Assembly: GCA_001768735.1 (NCBI GenBank)
Contig: MEMB01000006.1
Span: 144,205 to 208,204 of the forward strand
Length of the DNA stretch: 64,000 nucleotides
Origin: Alphaproteobacteria bacterium GWF2_58_20
GTDB taxonomy: Bacteria; Pseudomonadota; Alphaproteobacteria; UBA1247
Direction of reading: 5' to 3'
Position numbers and translations under genes: made by a program. How positions within the stretch are numbered: the first letter of the stretch is position 1; each line of letters starts with the position of its first letter. The notes beneath the pieces are model-generated. The model did not search any database. It was given only the letters and a program-made list of their open reading frames with translations, and was not told where the DNA came from. Of this stretch, positions 54,301 through 63,742 are shown piece after piece.

Positions 54301-54620
54301 AGAAGGCGCAGATTACCCTTTCTGCCCGCCGGTTGGGAGAAACGGAAGTTGAACTGGTGGTCTCTGACACGGGGATTGGCATGCAGAGGGAAGAAATTGC
54401 CCTGGCCCTCCAGCCTTTCGTGCAGCTTGAGAATTACATTTCAAAGACCCAGCAGGGAACCGGTCTCGGCCTGCCTCTGGTCAAGGCTTTTACCGAACTC
54501 CAGGGGGGGCGCCTTGTGATTGAGAGCAAGCCTGGCAAGGGAACAACAGTGCGGGTCATCCTGCGGGTGTTTGAGCCCGGGATGCCGGTTTCCACCTTCC
54601 AGATTCCCCCGTCCGCATAA
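51357..54620 (+). CDS. Hybrid-less sensor histidine kinase: N-terminal multi-TM, periplasmic sensor, PAS domains, HisKA-HATPase
   Basis: '[27 protein letters not shown]' H-box; '[22 protein letters not shown]' N-box; several PAS segments; no receiver domain. Confidence 0.93.
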   Translation: [1087 protein letters not shown]

Positions 54621-54674
54621 TTCCGGTCAAAAATCTTCCACATCCTGCCATAGGAAAGGGCAGGAGGTTGTTTT

Positions 54675-55067
54675 ATGGGAGAGCATGCATCAAATGCGAT
54701 GACGGAAATCGCCCTCGCGCTGTCGATGGCGTTTTTTGCCATCCTGCTTCTGGCCCTTCTGGCCATGGGAAGCGGGAAGGCCGCCATGGTCATGCAGGTT
54801 GCATCGGGGGAAAGTTCTCCTGAAGTTGCCGAAAATGTTTCCCCGGAAAATCTTGTGGTTTTTCAGGATGGCCAGTTTCTGGATGCGCAACTTGTCCTTG
54901 TGGATCCGGCGCGTCTGGCGCACATGCCGAAGATTGTCCTGGCGGTTCCGGAAAACCTCCCTGCTGTAGAAATGCTGGCGGCCCGCCAGCGCATCCCTGC
55001 CCGCGATGTGCGGGTGACGGTTCTGGACGCGCGCTGGCGCGCGGCCCTTGAGGAGAAAAAACCATGA
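54675..55067 (+). CDS. Small single-TM protein (MotB/TolR-like N-terminus, unknown function)
   Basis: 'ASNAMTEIALALSMAFFAILLLALLAMG' one TM then a ~90-aa soluble domain; ATGA overlap with the transglycosylase gene. Confidence 0.55.
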   Translation: MGEHASNAMTEIALALSMAFFAILLLALLAMGSGKAAMVMQVASGESSPEVAENVSPENLVVFQDGQFLDAQLVLVDPARLAHMPKIVLAVPENLPAVEMLAARQRIPARDVRVTVLDARWRAALEEKKP

Positions 55068-55882
55068 AAAAACATATGCTGGCCCTGGCCCTTCTTGTGC
55101 TGCCCTCTCTTGCGCAGGCAAACCTCCCTTTCCGCATGCCGGATGAAACCGGGATCCGGAGGATGGTTGCCGATGAAGCGCGGGCGCAGGGGATTTCTCC
55201 GCGTCTGGCCCTGGCTGTGGCCGAAGTGGAATCCGGATTTGATCCGGATGCGCGCTCCTTGGCTGGCGCGCGGGGCGTCATGCAAATCATGCCAGAGACG
55301 GCCCGGGGGGAATTTGGGGTTCATCCGGATGCCCTCTGGGATCCGCAAACCAATATCCGGGTGGGGGTGACATACCTGCGCCAGCTGATGGATACGTATG
55401 ATGGCCGGGTGGATATTGCCCTGTCGCACTACAATGGAGGATCCGCCGTGCGGCAGGGTAATCGCCTGCACGTCATTCCTGCAACCCGCGCTTATGTGGA
55501 GAAGGTTCTTGCCCTGTCAGGAGATTCCGGAAATTCCAGCCCACGGGCCGGACGGATGCTCGACCTGAACCGGGGGGATTATTATCTTGCTGCGCCGCAG
55601 GATGTGGCCGGAGATGTTTTCCCATCGGGATACAACCGGACAGGCCGTTATCTCAATGGGGTTTCCGGCAAGGATTCCGATACCCATTTCCGGACGGATT
55701 CCTCTGGTCGGCTCATCAACATGGACACAACACGTCCCGTGACGGCTTTCCGGCGCTGGCGCCAGGCGCAGGGCATTCCCATGGCCAGTGTGCGGCGCGT
55801 TCCCGTGTCCCGGCACAGGGAAAGTGATGGATGGCCTTCTGTCCAGGATCTGCGGGCGGCCCGTGCGGTGGAGGGCTGGTGA
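55064..55882 (+). CDS. Lytic transglycosylase (SLT domain)
   Basis: 'GISPRLALAVAEVESGFDPDARSLAGARGVMQIMPETARGEFGVHPDALWDPQTNIRVGVTYLRQLMDTYDGRVDIALSHYNGG'. Confidence 0.94.
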   Translation: MKKHMLALALLVLPSLAQANLPFRMPDETGIRRMVADEARAQGISPRLALAVAEVESGFDPDARSLAGARGVMQIMPETARGEFGVHPDALWDPQTNIRVGVTYLRQLMDTYDGRVDIALSHYNGGSAVRQGNRLHVIPATRAYVEKVLALSGDSGNSSPRAGRMLDLNRGDYYLAAPQDVAGDVFPSGYNRTGRYLNGVSGKDSDTHFRTDSSGRLINMDTTRPVTAFRRWRQAQGIPMASVRRVPVSRHRESDGWPSVQDLRAARAVEGW

Positions 55883-55913
55883 AACGCTGGTGTTTGGTGT
55901 ATGACTTTTCCTC

Positions 55914-57500
55914 ATGACCGATGCCCAGTCCCTCATCCTGACCGCCAGCCGGTCGCCGGAACTCAGTGCCCATTTCAAGGCTATTGCCGAGATGGATGTG
56001 GCCGGCATGCCCAAATATGGCCGGGCCGAGATTCATGGTCTTGTACGGGCCACTGTATGCCGGACGTATGCGCCTGCCCTGCTTGAGCTGGCGCATCTGG
56101 TGGCAGCGGCGTCCTGTTTGGGGGCTTGGGAAAACCTGTTCTGGGGAACGCATCCTGTCCGTGCATCGCATTTTTCGGCCTTTTTCCATGAGGCCTGCGG
56201 GCGGGGCTGCCTTGCCTGCAAGGATGGGGTGATGTCCATCCGCTATCCCGATGGGCAGTTTTCCATCCGGTTTGGACGCATGTCCTTCCTTTCGGCGCTC
56301 ATGGACATGCTGGTGGCTGTGCTGGGCTATGACGTGGTGGATGACCATCTGACCTCCCTGCGGGCTTCCTCCCGTACGGCAGCGGATGTTTCCGCCGCAG
56401 CCCGCGGTCTTGCCAAGGCGTATTATGCCTTTCTCAAAAACCATGTCCCTCCGGCGCAAGGCCAGCGCAAATTCCGCACCCTCGCCACCTTCATGACGGA
56501 ACGTGCAGGGTCAGGATTTTCTGGGCGCGACATTGCCGATGATGCCATTCTCGCTTTCTGGCAGACGCATGCCGCAGATGCCGGAGATGGCCAGGATTTC
56601 AAGACCTATGTGGCCACCTTCCGGGCGTTTTTGCATTTTCTGGAAGCTCTGGAACAGGCTGAAAGGATTGTGGCGCTTGAACAGGCCCGTCCAGTGGGGA
56701 CGGGAGAAGGCGAAATTGATGTAGCGGTGGGTGCGCGGTGTGACCTTTCTGAAGCCGTCAATCCGCTGGAGGCCCTGTGTGCGGGGGCTGGCGCGCGCGT
56801 AAAATTCCTCAACAAGCAGGAGCAGGCCCGTCTTTCCCTGTTGTTTGAAGCGGGAACGCTGGCGCTGCGTTTGCCGGTTTCGCTTTTGCGCTGCGAAGTG
56901 TTCGGGAAAACCCAGTCGCGGTTGACCCAAGGGGTGCGGCGCGGGATTGGTGCGGCAGGACTTCATGACATGGCGCGTGATGGCGGGGAAGGCGATTACC
57001 TGGTCGTTCGGGAGGAACTGGCCCGGTTGCGGGATGGGCTCTCACGGGTTCTTCTGGCGAGTCTGTTTGCCCTGGTGGACGCCAAAAGTCCTGAGGCCAT
57101 TTCCCTTTTGCTCGATTTGGCGGAAGGGTTTGATGCCACCGTTTGTGCGCCGCTCCTCAAGGATATGGAAGGGGAGAGCCTGGCTGAACGTTTTCTGGCC
57201 CTCCTGGCCCTGCCGGAACGTGCGCCGCCGCCACTGCCAGACCTCATGACCGCAGCGGAAAAGGCTTTTATGGGGTTGTCGCGGCAAGGATTTGAAGGTG
57301 TTCCGGGGCAGGATCCTGAATTGCTGGAGGCTTTCGAGTCCGGTTCTCCGCTGGTCCAGGCTATCCGGAGTGGAATTTCCGGCTGGCTTTCCGCCACGGA
57401 CGCGATGGATTGGCCTGACCTGTTCATAAGGGACAGGGAAACCTTTCTGGATGTTTTTTCCCGGATTTATGGAGATGCCCATGTTGCCGCCCGAATTTGA
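55914..57500 (+). CDS. Hypothetical protein (528 aa)
   Basis: Long ORF in tight operon arrangement; no family recognised. Confidence 0.65.
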   Translation: MTDAQSLILTASRSPELSAHFKAIAEMDVAGMPKYGRAEIHGLVRATVCRTYAPALLELAHLVAAASCLGAWENLFWGTHPVRASHFSAFFHEACGRGCLACKDGVMSIRYPDGQFSIRFGRMSFLSALMDMLVAVLGYDVVDDHLTSLRASSRTAADVSAAARGLAKAYYAFLKNHVPPAQGQRKFRTLATFMTERAGSGFSGRDIADDAILAFWQTHAADAGDGQDFKTYVATFRAFLHFLEALEQAERIVALEQARPVGTGEGEIDVAVGARCDLSEAVNPLEALCAGAGARVKFLNKQEQARLSLLFEAGTLALRLPVSLLRCEVFGKTQSRLTQGVRRGIGAAGLHDMARDGGEGDYLVVREELARLRDGLSRVLLASLFALVDAKSPEAISLLLDLAEGFDATVCAPLLKDMEGESLAERFLALLALPERAPPPLPDLMTAAEKAFMGLSRQGFEGVPGQDPELLEAFESGSPLVQAIRSGISGWLSATDAMDWPDLFIRDRETFLDVFSRIYGDAHVAARI

Positions 57501-58020
57501 TCCTCCCCTGGCCCGCGCCGAGCAGATTTTCATGCAGCTCGAGGAAGTGGAGGCCATCATGGCGACCTTGGACGTGGCGAGTGTGTCGGAACCGCCGTCA
57601 TCTGCGCCTTTTGCAAAGCTGGCCCGGTTCGTGGCCGGACAAGGCCAGGCGGACAGCTTTCAGGCCTGCCGTGCGGATGTACGGATTTTCCGGAAATTCT
57701 TGGCCAACACCGGCCCCGCTTATGCGCCCAGGCTTGCCGCGGCGGCATCATCGGGAAGGACACAGACCCGCGAAGGGGAGGGCTGTCGCATCAGCCTGCG
57801 GCCTTCGCGCGCGGATCCTGAACAGGTGTATGTGGTTGTCGAGATGACCCGCCCGGAAGGTGTGGTTCCGCGCCATCTGTTCCTGTCCTTGCCGGATGGG
57901 CTGTTTTCCCGGTTTGACCTTCCGGAACCGGATGGTATGGTTTTCCAGATTCTGGCCCAGGCCGATTCCGGTCTTGTCCGCGGGCTTTCCAGCCCGGAAA
58001 CCGAGGTGTTTCTCCATTGA
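57481..58020 (+). CDS. Hypothetical protein (179 aa)
   Basis: Overlaps the previous gene end by 20 nt; no family recognised. Confidence 0.6.
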   Translation: MLPPEFDPPLARAEQIFMQLEEVEAIMATLDVASVSEPPSSAPFAKLARFVAGQGQADSFQACRADVRIFRKFLANTGPAYAPRLAAAASSGRTQTREGEGCRISLRPSRADPEQVYVVVEMTRPEGVVPRHLFLSLPDGLFSRFDLPEPDGMVFQILAQADSGLVRGLSSPETEVFLH

Positions 58021-59342
58021 GCCATTCCATCAGGGTTGTTGTCGCCACCACGGAAGGTCCCTCTGAAATCCTGCGTCTGACGCCGGAGGATCCGGATGTG
58101 CGGTCGGTGGCCTGCCTGGGCGGGAAAGCCATTCCCCTGCCCATCAGCAAGGCTTATGATGCCTTTGTGCGGGAACCTACCGGGGTCATTGCCCGCGCTT
58201 TTGGCCATGAGGCCTTCCGCCTGGATGTATCGGCGCCCATTGATGATGGCCTGAGCTGGCAGCTGCCCGTATTTGCGGCGCATGCCCTTTTGGCGGCCCA
58301 GCGACTGGCCATGCCGGGCAAGGCCGGGGATCATGTTCTTTGGCTAACGGGCGAGGTGGATCGGGACCTGCGGGTTTTGCCGGTGGCCCATTGCCTGGCC
58401 AAGCTGGACCGCTCGCGAACTTTCTTTGCCGAAAGCATGGCGGCGGGGGCGCGTGTCACAGTCTTTCTGCCACAAGGCAATGCGATGGATATTGGGGCCT
58501 GCTGGGCCAAGCGCAACGGGCTTGATCCGGAGCGCCTGCGCATTGTTCCGGTGGTTTCCATGGAAGAAGTCTTGCAGGCTCTTGGTCTGGCGCAAAAGAC
58601 AGGCGCGTCGCGTGCCAGCCGGCTGGCCTTGCCGGAATTGCTGCGCCGGAATGCGCGCGCTGCCTGGAGTTTGGTTGCCGTCTTCATGGTTTTTGCAGGG
58701 ATGGCCCTGACATGGCACATGGGCATATCGGATTGGGAAAGCCTGCGCCGTGGTGGGCAGTTCCGTGGGCTGGATGTGCAGCTGTCCGTAGGGGGGATTT
58801 TGGCGCGGGGCTATGAAACCTGGCTGGCATCGCAGGTTCCGGCGGATATTTCCCTGGGAATTGATGCTGTGCGCGCCAAGGACGGGCGGATATGCCCGGA
58901 TGCTGCACGGGCCGAACGTGCGGATTATGAAATCCGTCCTGCGCCAGAAGGAATGGCGCTTTTGGCGGAAGGGCTTTGCGGCTTGGAATTTTCCATGAAA
59001 AGCCCGGAGGAGAGCCTTTATCTCTGGCCGTTTGTCCAGGACATGAAAACGCGGGCTTTTCTGGCGCGTCGGCCAAGGGCGCAGGATGCGGGGGGCAGTC
59101 CGCAGGGCAAGGATCTGGCCTTGGCGCTGGCCTTGCCGGATGACATCCGGCAGCAGGGCCTTTCCTGTCAGATGGGCATTTTGGCAGCGCGTGCCCCGGT
59201 TGCGGAGGCAGCGGACTGGGTGATGATGGAACTCGCCGCCCATCCGGAAGAAAATTATGCCGCCCGCTGGGATGCCCTGCGCGAGAAATTGCGTCGCAGG
59301 GGGATCTTGCTGCAAGGCAAGGGCTGCGCCATTACGCCCTGA
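58017..59342 (+). CDS. Hypothetical membrane protein with N-terminal soluble domain and one TM
   Basis: TTG start overlapping the upstream TGA; TM 'AAWSLVAVFMVFAGMALTWHMGI'; no family confidently recognised. Confidence 0.6.
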   Translation: MSHSIRVVVATTEGPSEILRLTPEDPDVRSVACLGGKAIPLPISKAYDAFVREPTGVIARAFGHEAFRLDVSAPIDDGLSWQLPVFAAHALLAAQRLAMPGKAGDHVLWLTGEVDRDLRVLPVAHCLAKLDRSRTFFAESMAAGARVTVFLPQGNAMDIGACWAKRNGLDPERLRIVPVVSMEEVLQALGLAQKTGASRASRLALPELLRRNARAAWSLVAVFMVFAGMALTWHMGISDWESLRRGGQFRGLDVQLSVGGILARGYETWLASQVPADISLGIDAVRAKDGRICPDAARAERADYEIRPAPEGMALLAEGLCGLEFSMKSPEESLYLWPFVQDMKTRAFLARRPRAQDAGGSPQGKDLALALALPDDIRQQGLSCQMGILAARAPVAEAADWVMMELAAHPEENYAARWDALREKLRRRGILLQGKGCAITP

Positions 59343-59390
59343 GGCGTGGTTTCATGAGCGGGTGGTTTGAATGCAGGCGGAATGCGGAGG

Positions 59391-60686
59391 TTACAGCTTG
59401 CAGATGGTGCAGATGGATGCCTGTTTGCGGGCAAGGGCCTTGGCGTCAAAGCCTTCGGCCAGGCTTGCAAAAGCTTGATGCCAGTTGGCTTCGGCACCCA
59501 GTGCCATGAAAACGGATCCAAGCCCTAGCGCGGCCCGGTCAATGAACACAAATTCCTGCGGGATGGAAACCCCGCCCGCGCGTTTGAGCGCCTGATGGGT
59601 GGCCATGGCGATGTCCCGGCCATAAAGGCCTGCATTGGTTTCGCGGGCAATCGGGCGCACCCGGTCATCCAGCAATGGCTCGTAAAGGAAGGCGGCCCAT
59701 GCACGCATGGCCTTGCGTGCATCTTCGTTCAATCCCTCAAAACCCCATAGGGCAAAGGCGGCATCCATGGCTTTTTCGTCCCCGGCCATCAAGGCGCGCC
59801 ACAAATCCACCACGCCTTGTACAAACGGGGCCGGAAAGATGCGGATGCAGCCAAAATCCATGAGGTTCAGTGTGCCGTCTTCCGCCAGCGTATAATTGCC
59901 CGGATGCGGGTCACCATGCAGGATGCCTGCCGTGAGGAAGGGTTTGTAGAAGGCGCGGAAAAGTTTCAGGGCAGCATCGGCGCACCCGGTCACATCTCCT
60001 TTTGCCAGCGAGGTTCCGTCCAGCCACGACATGGTGAGCAGTCCGGGCCCGCAGAGCGCATCCTGTGGTTCTGGCACCGCGATGCCATCTCCGTTGGTGA
60101 AAAGGGCTGAGAAGGCGCGCATGGCAGAGGCTTCGCGCCCATAGTCACATTCCTCCCGCAGGCGATTGGCGATTTCCTCGGCCAGCGGGGCAAGGCGCAG
60201 GGCGCCACTCCATTTTTCAATGAGGCGCAGGGTGGGGCGGAGTTGCGCCACATCTCCGGCAACGGCTTCCGCCATGCCCGGATACTGAAGCTTGCAGGCC
60301 AGGCGCTTTCCGTCCGTTCCGCGGGCCAGATGCACCTGCCCCAGGGATGCAGCAAAACGGGGCGTGATTTCAAAATCGGCAAACCGGGCTTTCCAGTCCT
60401 TGCCCAGCGCCGCCTGCATACCGCGTGCCACCAGATGCGGCCCCATGGGAGGCGCCTGTGTTTGCAGGGTGGCAAGAGCTTTGGCGTAATCTTCCGGCAA
60501 CAGGCCCGGAATGGTGGCAAGGAATTGGCCGATTTTCATGACCGGCCCCTTGAGGCTGCCCAGAAGAAGGGTCAGGTTCCGGGCATGGCGGGCGCTTCCG
60601 GTCGGCAGATGCAGATATTTTTTCCCGGCCAGCCGCAGGGCAACATTGGCTCCGGTGCGGGCAATTTTTCGTGATCTCCGTGTCAT
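59391..60686 (-). CDS. ABC1/UbiB-family atypical kinase
   Basis: 'GPVMKIGQFLATIPGLLPEDYAKALATLQTQAPPMG' KxGQ motif; 'GILHGDPHPGNYTLAEDGTLNLMDFGCIRIF'. Confidence 0.92.
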   Translation of the reverse strand: MTRRSRKIARTGANVALRLAGKKYLHLPTGSARHARNLTLLLGSLKGPVMKIGQFLATIPGLLPEDYAKALATLQTQAPPMGPHLVARGMQAALGKDWKARFADFEITPRFAASLGQVHLARGTDGKRLACKLQYPGMAEAVAGDVAQLRPTLRLIEKWSGALRLAPLAEEIANRLREECDYGREASAMRAFSALFTNGDGIAVPEPQDALCGPGLLTMSWLDGTSLAKGDVTGCADAALKLFRAFYKPFLTAGILHGDPHPGNYTLAEDGTLNLMDFGCIRIFPAPFVQGVVDLWRALMAGDEKAMDAAFALWGFEGLNEDARKAMRAWAAFLYEPLLDDRVRPIARETNAGLYGRDIAMATHQALKRAGGVSIPQEFVFIDRAALGLGSVFMALGAEANWHQAFASLAEGFDAKALARKQASICTICKL

Positions 60687-62452
60687 GCCATGCCTTCCAG
60701 CTCGGTGATGAAGCCTTCAATCATGGCAAGGCCGCGATTCCAGAAGGCGGGATCACTGGCATCCAGACCGAAGGGGGCGAGAAGTTCGCGGTGGCGCTTG
60801 CTGCCACCGGCTTCCAGCAGGTGGATGTATTTTTCCGCAAAGTCCGGCATGCCGCTTTCATGGGTGGCATAGAGCGCATTCACCATGCAGTCGGCGAAGG
60901 CGTAGGCATACACGTAGAATGGCGAATGGATGAAATGCGGGATGTAGGCCCAGAAATGCCGGTAATGGTCGTGGAAGGCCAGCGCCGGGCCAAGGCTTTC
61001 CTTCTGGACATCCATCCAGATGGTGGCGATGTCGTCTGGCAGGAGTTCGCCCTGTTTGCGCTGGTTGTGCAGGCGGCATTCAAATTCATGGAAGGCAATC
61101 TGACGCACCACGGTATTGAGCATGTCCTCCACCTTGCCGGCAATCAGGTGTTTGCGCCGGAGAGGATCGGTTTCCATGGACAGCAGTTTGCGGAAGGTGA
61201 GCATTTCTCCGAACACGCTGGCGACTTCCGCAAAGGTGAGGGGGGCGCTGGCGAGCAGGATGCCCTGTGGCGCGGAAAGGGTCTGGTGAATGCCGTGGCC
61301 CACTTCATGGGCGACCGTCATCACGTCGCGGGTTTTGCCATGGTAGTTGGTCAGGATGTAGGGATGCACCGAAGGCACGGTGGGATGGGCAAAGGCCCCC
61401 GACTGCTTGCCGGGGCGTGGTGCGGCATCAATCCAGCCCTTGCTGAAGAACTGCCCGGCAATGTCGGCCATGCGGGGGGAGAAATCATGATAGGCCGAAA
61501 GAACGATGGTCTTGCAATCTTCCCAGGGGATGGTGCGTTCTTCGGATTCTGGCAGGGGCGCATTGCGGTCCCAGTCATCCAGCCTGTCCACGCCCATCCA
61601 TTTGGCCTTGAGGGCGTAATAGCGGTGCGACAGGCGCGGATAGGCGTCCTTGACCGCAGACACCAGCGCGTCCACCACACCATCTTCCACCTGGTTGGCA
61701 AGGTGCCGGGATGCGGCCGGATGGGCAAACCCCCGCCAGCGGTCATCAATTTCCTTGTCCTTGGCCAGTGTGTTGGTGATGAGGGCGAAGAGGCGGACAT
61801 TTCCTGTCAGGACACGCCCAAGCTCTTCGGCGGCGGCCTTGCGGATGTCGCGTTCCGGGCTGGTCATCGCATTGAGCAATTCGCTTAAGGCAACGTCCTT
61901 GCCTTCCAGCGTAAAGCGCAGGTCTGCCATGGTTTCATCAAACAGGCGGCTCCAGGCGGCGCCCCCCACGATCTGGCGCTCGTGCAGCCGTTTTTCCATG
62001 TCGTCGGACAGCTGGTGCTTCCGGAAGGTGCGGACTTCTTCCAGCCAGGGTTTGTGCCGGGCCAGCACCGGATCGGCCAGCAGCGCATTCATGCGGTCAT
62101 CGGGAATGCGGTTGATTTCCAGGCTGAAAAACACCAGATGCGTGCTGATGTCTGTCGCCTTTTCCATGGTGTCTTGCAAAAAACGGCTGGTTTCCATGCT
62201 GGAGCCATCCGCGGCATGGCGCAGGTAGGCGTAACTGCCAAGGCGTCCGAGAATTTCCTCAATCCCCGTGTATGCAACGAGAGCCTGTGCAAGGTCAGGG
62301 GCAGAACATTCTCCGATTCGCGACTCGTATCGGGCGTTAAAAGCCCGTGCATCGGTCTCCGCCCGGGTCATATCCGAGGTGATTTCTGGGGAATCGGGAG
62401 CCGGATAAAGGTCGGAAAGCTGCCAGATGGGCAATGTATCATATTGATTCAA
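60683..62452 (-). CDS. pepF: Oligoendopeptidase F (M3 family)
   Basis: 'VMTVAHEVGHGIHQTLSAPQG' HExxH-type Zn site; 'FAEVASVFGEMLTF'. Confidence 0.93.
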   Translation of the reverse strand: MNQYDTLPIWQLSDLYPAPDSPEITSDMTRAETDARAFNARYESRIGECSAPDLAQALVAYTGIEEILGRLGSYAYLRHAADGSSMETSRFLQDTMEKATDISTHLVFFSLEINRIPDDRMNALLADPVLARHKPWLEEVRTFRKHQLSDDMEKRLHERQIVGGAAWSRLFDETMADLRFTLEGKDVALSELLNAMTSPERDIRKAAAEELGRVLTGNVRLFALITNTLAKDKEIDDRWRGFAHPAASRHLANQVEDGVVDALVSAVKDAYPRLSHRYYALKAKWMGVDRLDDWDRNAPLPESEERTIPWEDCKTIVLSAYHDFSPRMADIAGQFFSKGWIDAAPRPGKQSGAFAHPTVPSVHPYILTNYHGKTRDVMTVAHEVGHGIHQTLSAPQGILLASAPLTFAEVASVFGEMLTFRKLLSMETDPLRRKHLIAGKVEDMLNTVVRQIAFHEFECRLHNQRKQGELLPDDIATIWMDVQKESLGPALAFHDHYRHFWAYIPHFIHSPFYVYAYAFADCMVNALYATHESGMPDFAEKYIHLLEAGGSKRHRELLAPFGLDASDPAFWNRGLAMIEGFITELEGMA

Positions 62453-62563
62453 AACAACATTCTCCTGCTATTCCGTGGGAGCATGCCAGACCTGCTGATT
62501 CCGCATTTGTGTCCGCATGCGTTTGTGCTACATGCTTGTACCACACAAGAGAGGTAAAAAAAG

Positions 62564-62887
62564 ATGACAACCGGTCATTCCGTACAAAATTCACATCGTC
62601 AGGCCATTGACGCCATCGTTCATATCTGGTCCCAGAGCGGCCGCTTTGAAAGCGCCACCCAGGCCATGGAATACATTCGCGACCATGTGACAGAGCATGG
62701 CTCCGAGAACACTCTTGCCATGCTCCGGACGAGCGTGGGCGAAGAGCGTGCCGAAATCTTTTCATCCCTGAAGGCCCTGCAGGAAGACGAAGGCAGCGCT
62801 GCTATTGCGCCGGTTTCCCGCAAGACCATCCAGTGGATGCAGAAAAATCCTGGAATCCTTGCCGCTGTCCGCAAGCTGGTTCCCTGA
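62564..62887 (+). CDS. Hypothetical protein (107 aa)
   Basis: Small ORF with a ribosome-binding-like upstream sequence (agaggtaaaaaaag), co-directional with the next gene. Confidence 0.55.
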   Translation: MTTGHSVQNSHRQAIDAIVHIWSQSGRFESATQAMEYIRDHVTEHGSENTLAMLRTSVGEERAEIFSSLKALQEDEGSAAIAPVSRKTIQWMQKNPGILAAVRKLVP

Positions 62888-62914
62888 AAATCCGTTTTTG
62901 AATTGGAGAAGATC

Positions 62915-63595
62915 ATGGTCAATATTACACATGCGACTTTTTATAAAACCCTTGAAGATCCCGCGTGGGGCAAGACCCGGGAAATTGCCGGGATCATCCC
63001 GGCGGCCGATGTTGCTGGTTTTTCCATTGTCGTGGGGCTGGCCCGGAGCAGTCTGAAGCATATGCAAGCCATGCTGGAAATTGAGTCTAAAACCGCTCAG
63101 GGACGGTCTGGCGAGTTCATGATGAAGGCCAAGAATGATATGGACCTTGAAATGGTGGCATTTCGTTTCATGTCGAACAGTGCGGATTTCCAAACGCCGA
63201 CCGGCCACAACGGGCCGAAGCGGATCATGTTCCTCCCGGCGCAGCTCCTGTGGATGGCCAGCGTGGTATCCGACCAGAAGGCACGTGATCGTGCCTTGGA
63301 TATTGTGGCTTCGGTCTCCGATACCATGTCAAAGGTGTTTTCCCATATGGCGAATGCCATGGTTGGAGAAGTCGGGTGTGAGCAGGTGAAGGGGCTTCTG
63401 GATAGCCACGCACACGCGGCTCGCGGTGCTTGCCAGCAGGCTTTCAAGCTTATGTCCAACGCCAAACCGGAAGAAAAAAGCGGGGCTCAGTTCATTACCA
63501 AGAAGACCCATTCCGGCAAAAAGGTGAAACAGGCCGTTCCTGTTGCTGTGGGCCATATGCCAACGGATTGGGCGCTGCGCCTGATGAAGGTATGA
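62915..63595 (+). CDS. Hypothetical protein (226 aa)
   Basis: ORF with upstream 'ttggagaag' and a downstream terminator; no family recognised. Confidence 0.6.
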   Translation: MVNITHATFYKTLEDPAWGKTREIAGIIPAADVAGFSIVVGLARSSLKHMQAMLEIESKTAQGRSGEFMMKAKNDMDLEMVAFRFMSNSADFQTPTGHNGPKRIMFLPAQLLWMASVVSDQKARDRALDIVASVSDTMSKVFSHMANAMVGEVGCEQVKGLLDSHAHAARGACQQAFKLMSNAKPEEKSGAQFITKKTHSGKKVKQAVPVAVGHMPTDWALRLMKV

Positions 63596-63615
63596 TCCCA
63601 GCGGGGATATGCAAT

Positions 63616-63645
63616 AAAAACCGGGAGTTTGTCTCCCGGTTTTTT
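63616..63645 (+). terminator. Rho-independent terminator
   Basis: AAAAACCGGGAGTTTGTCTCCCGGTTTTTT. Confidence 0.85.
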
Positions 63646-63742
63646 ATGCGCGGTTTTCAGCGCCACCATAGATTTTCAGGAAATCTTCCTTTGCTGCGGG
63701 AGGAGCGTCGCATCAAAAGCCCTCTCTTGCGCTTCAAATGGC

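Noticed and set aside
54675-59342. Zorya-like or other MotA/MotB-type anti-phage defence system
   Set aside because: No MotA/ZorA homolog, helicase or nuclease in the cluster; only a MotB/TolR-like TM segment. Kept as an uncharacterised envelope locus instead.
60671-61888. 405-aa plus-strand ORF antisense to pepF
   Set aside because: Shadow ORF; pepF has the HExxH-type zinc motif on the minus strand.
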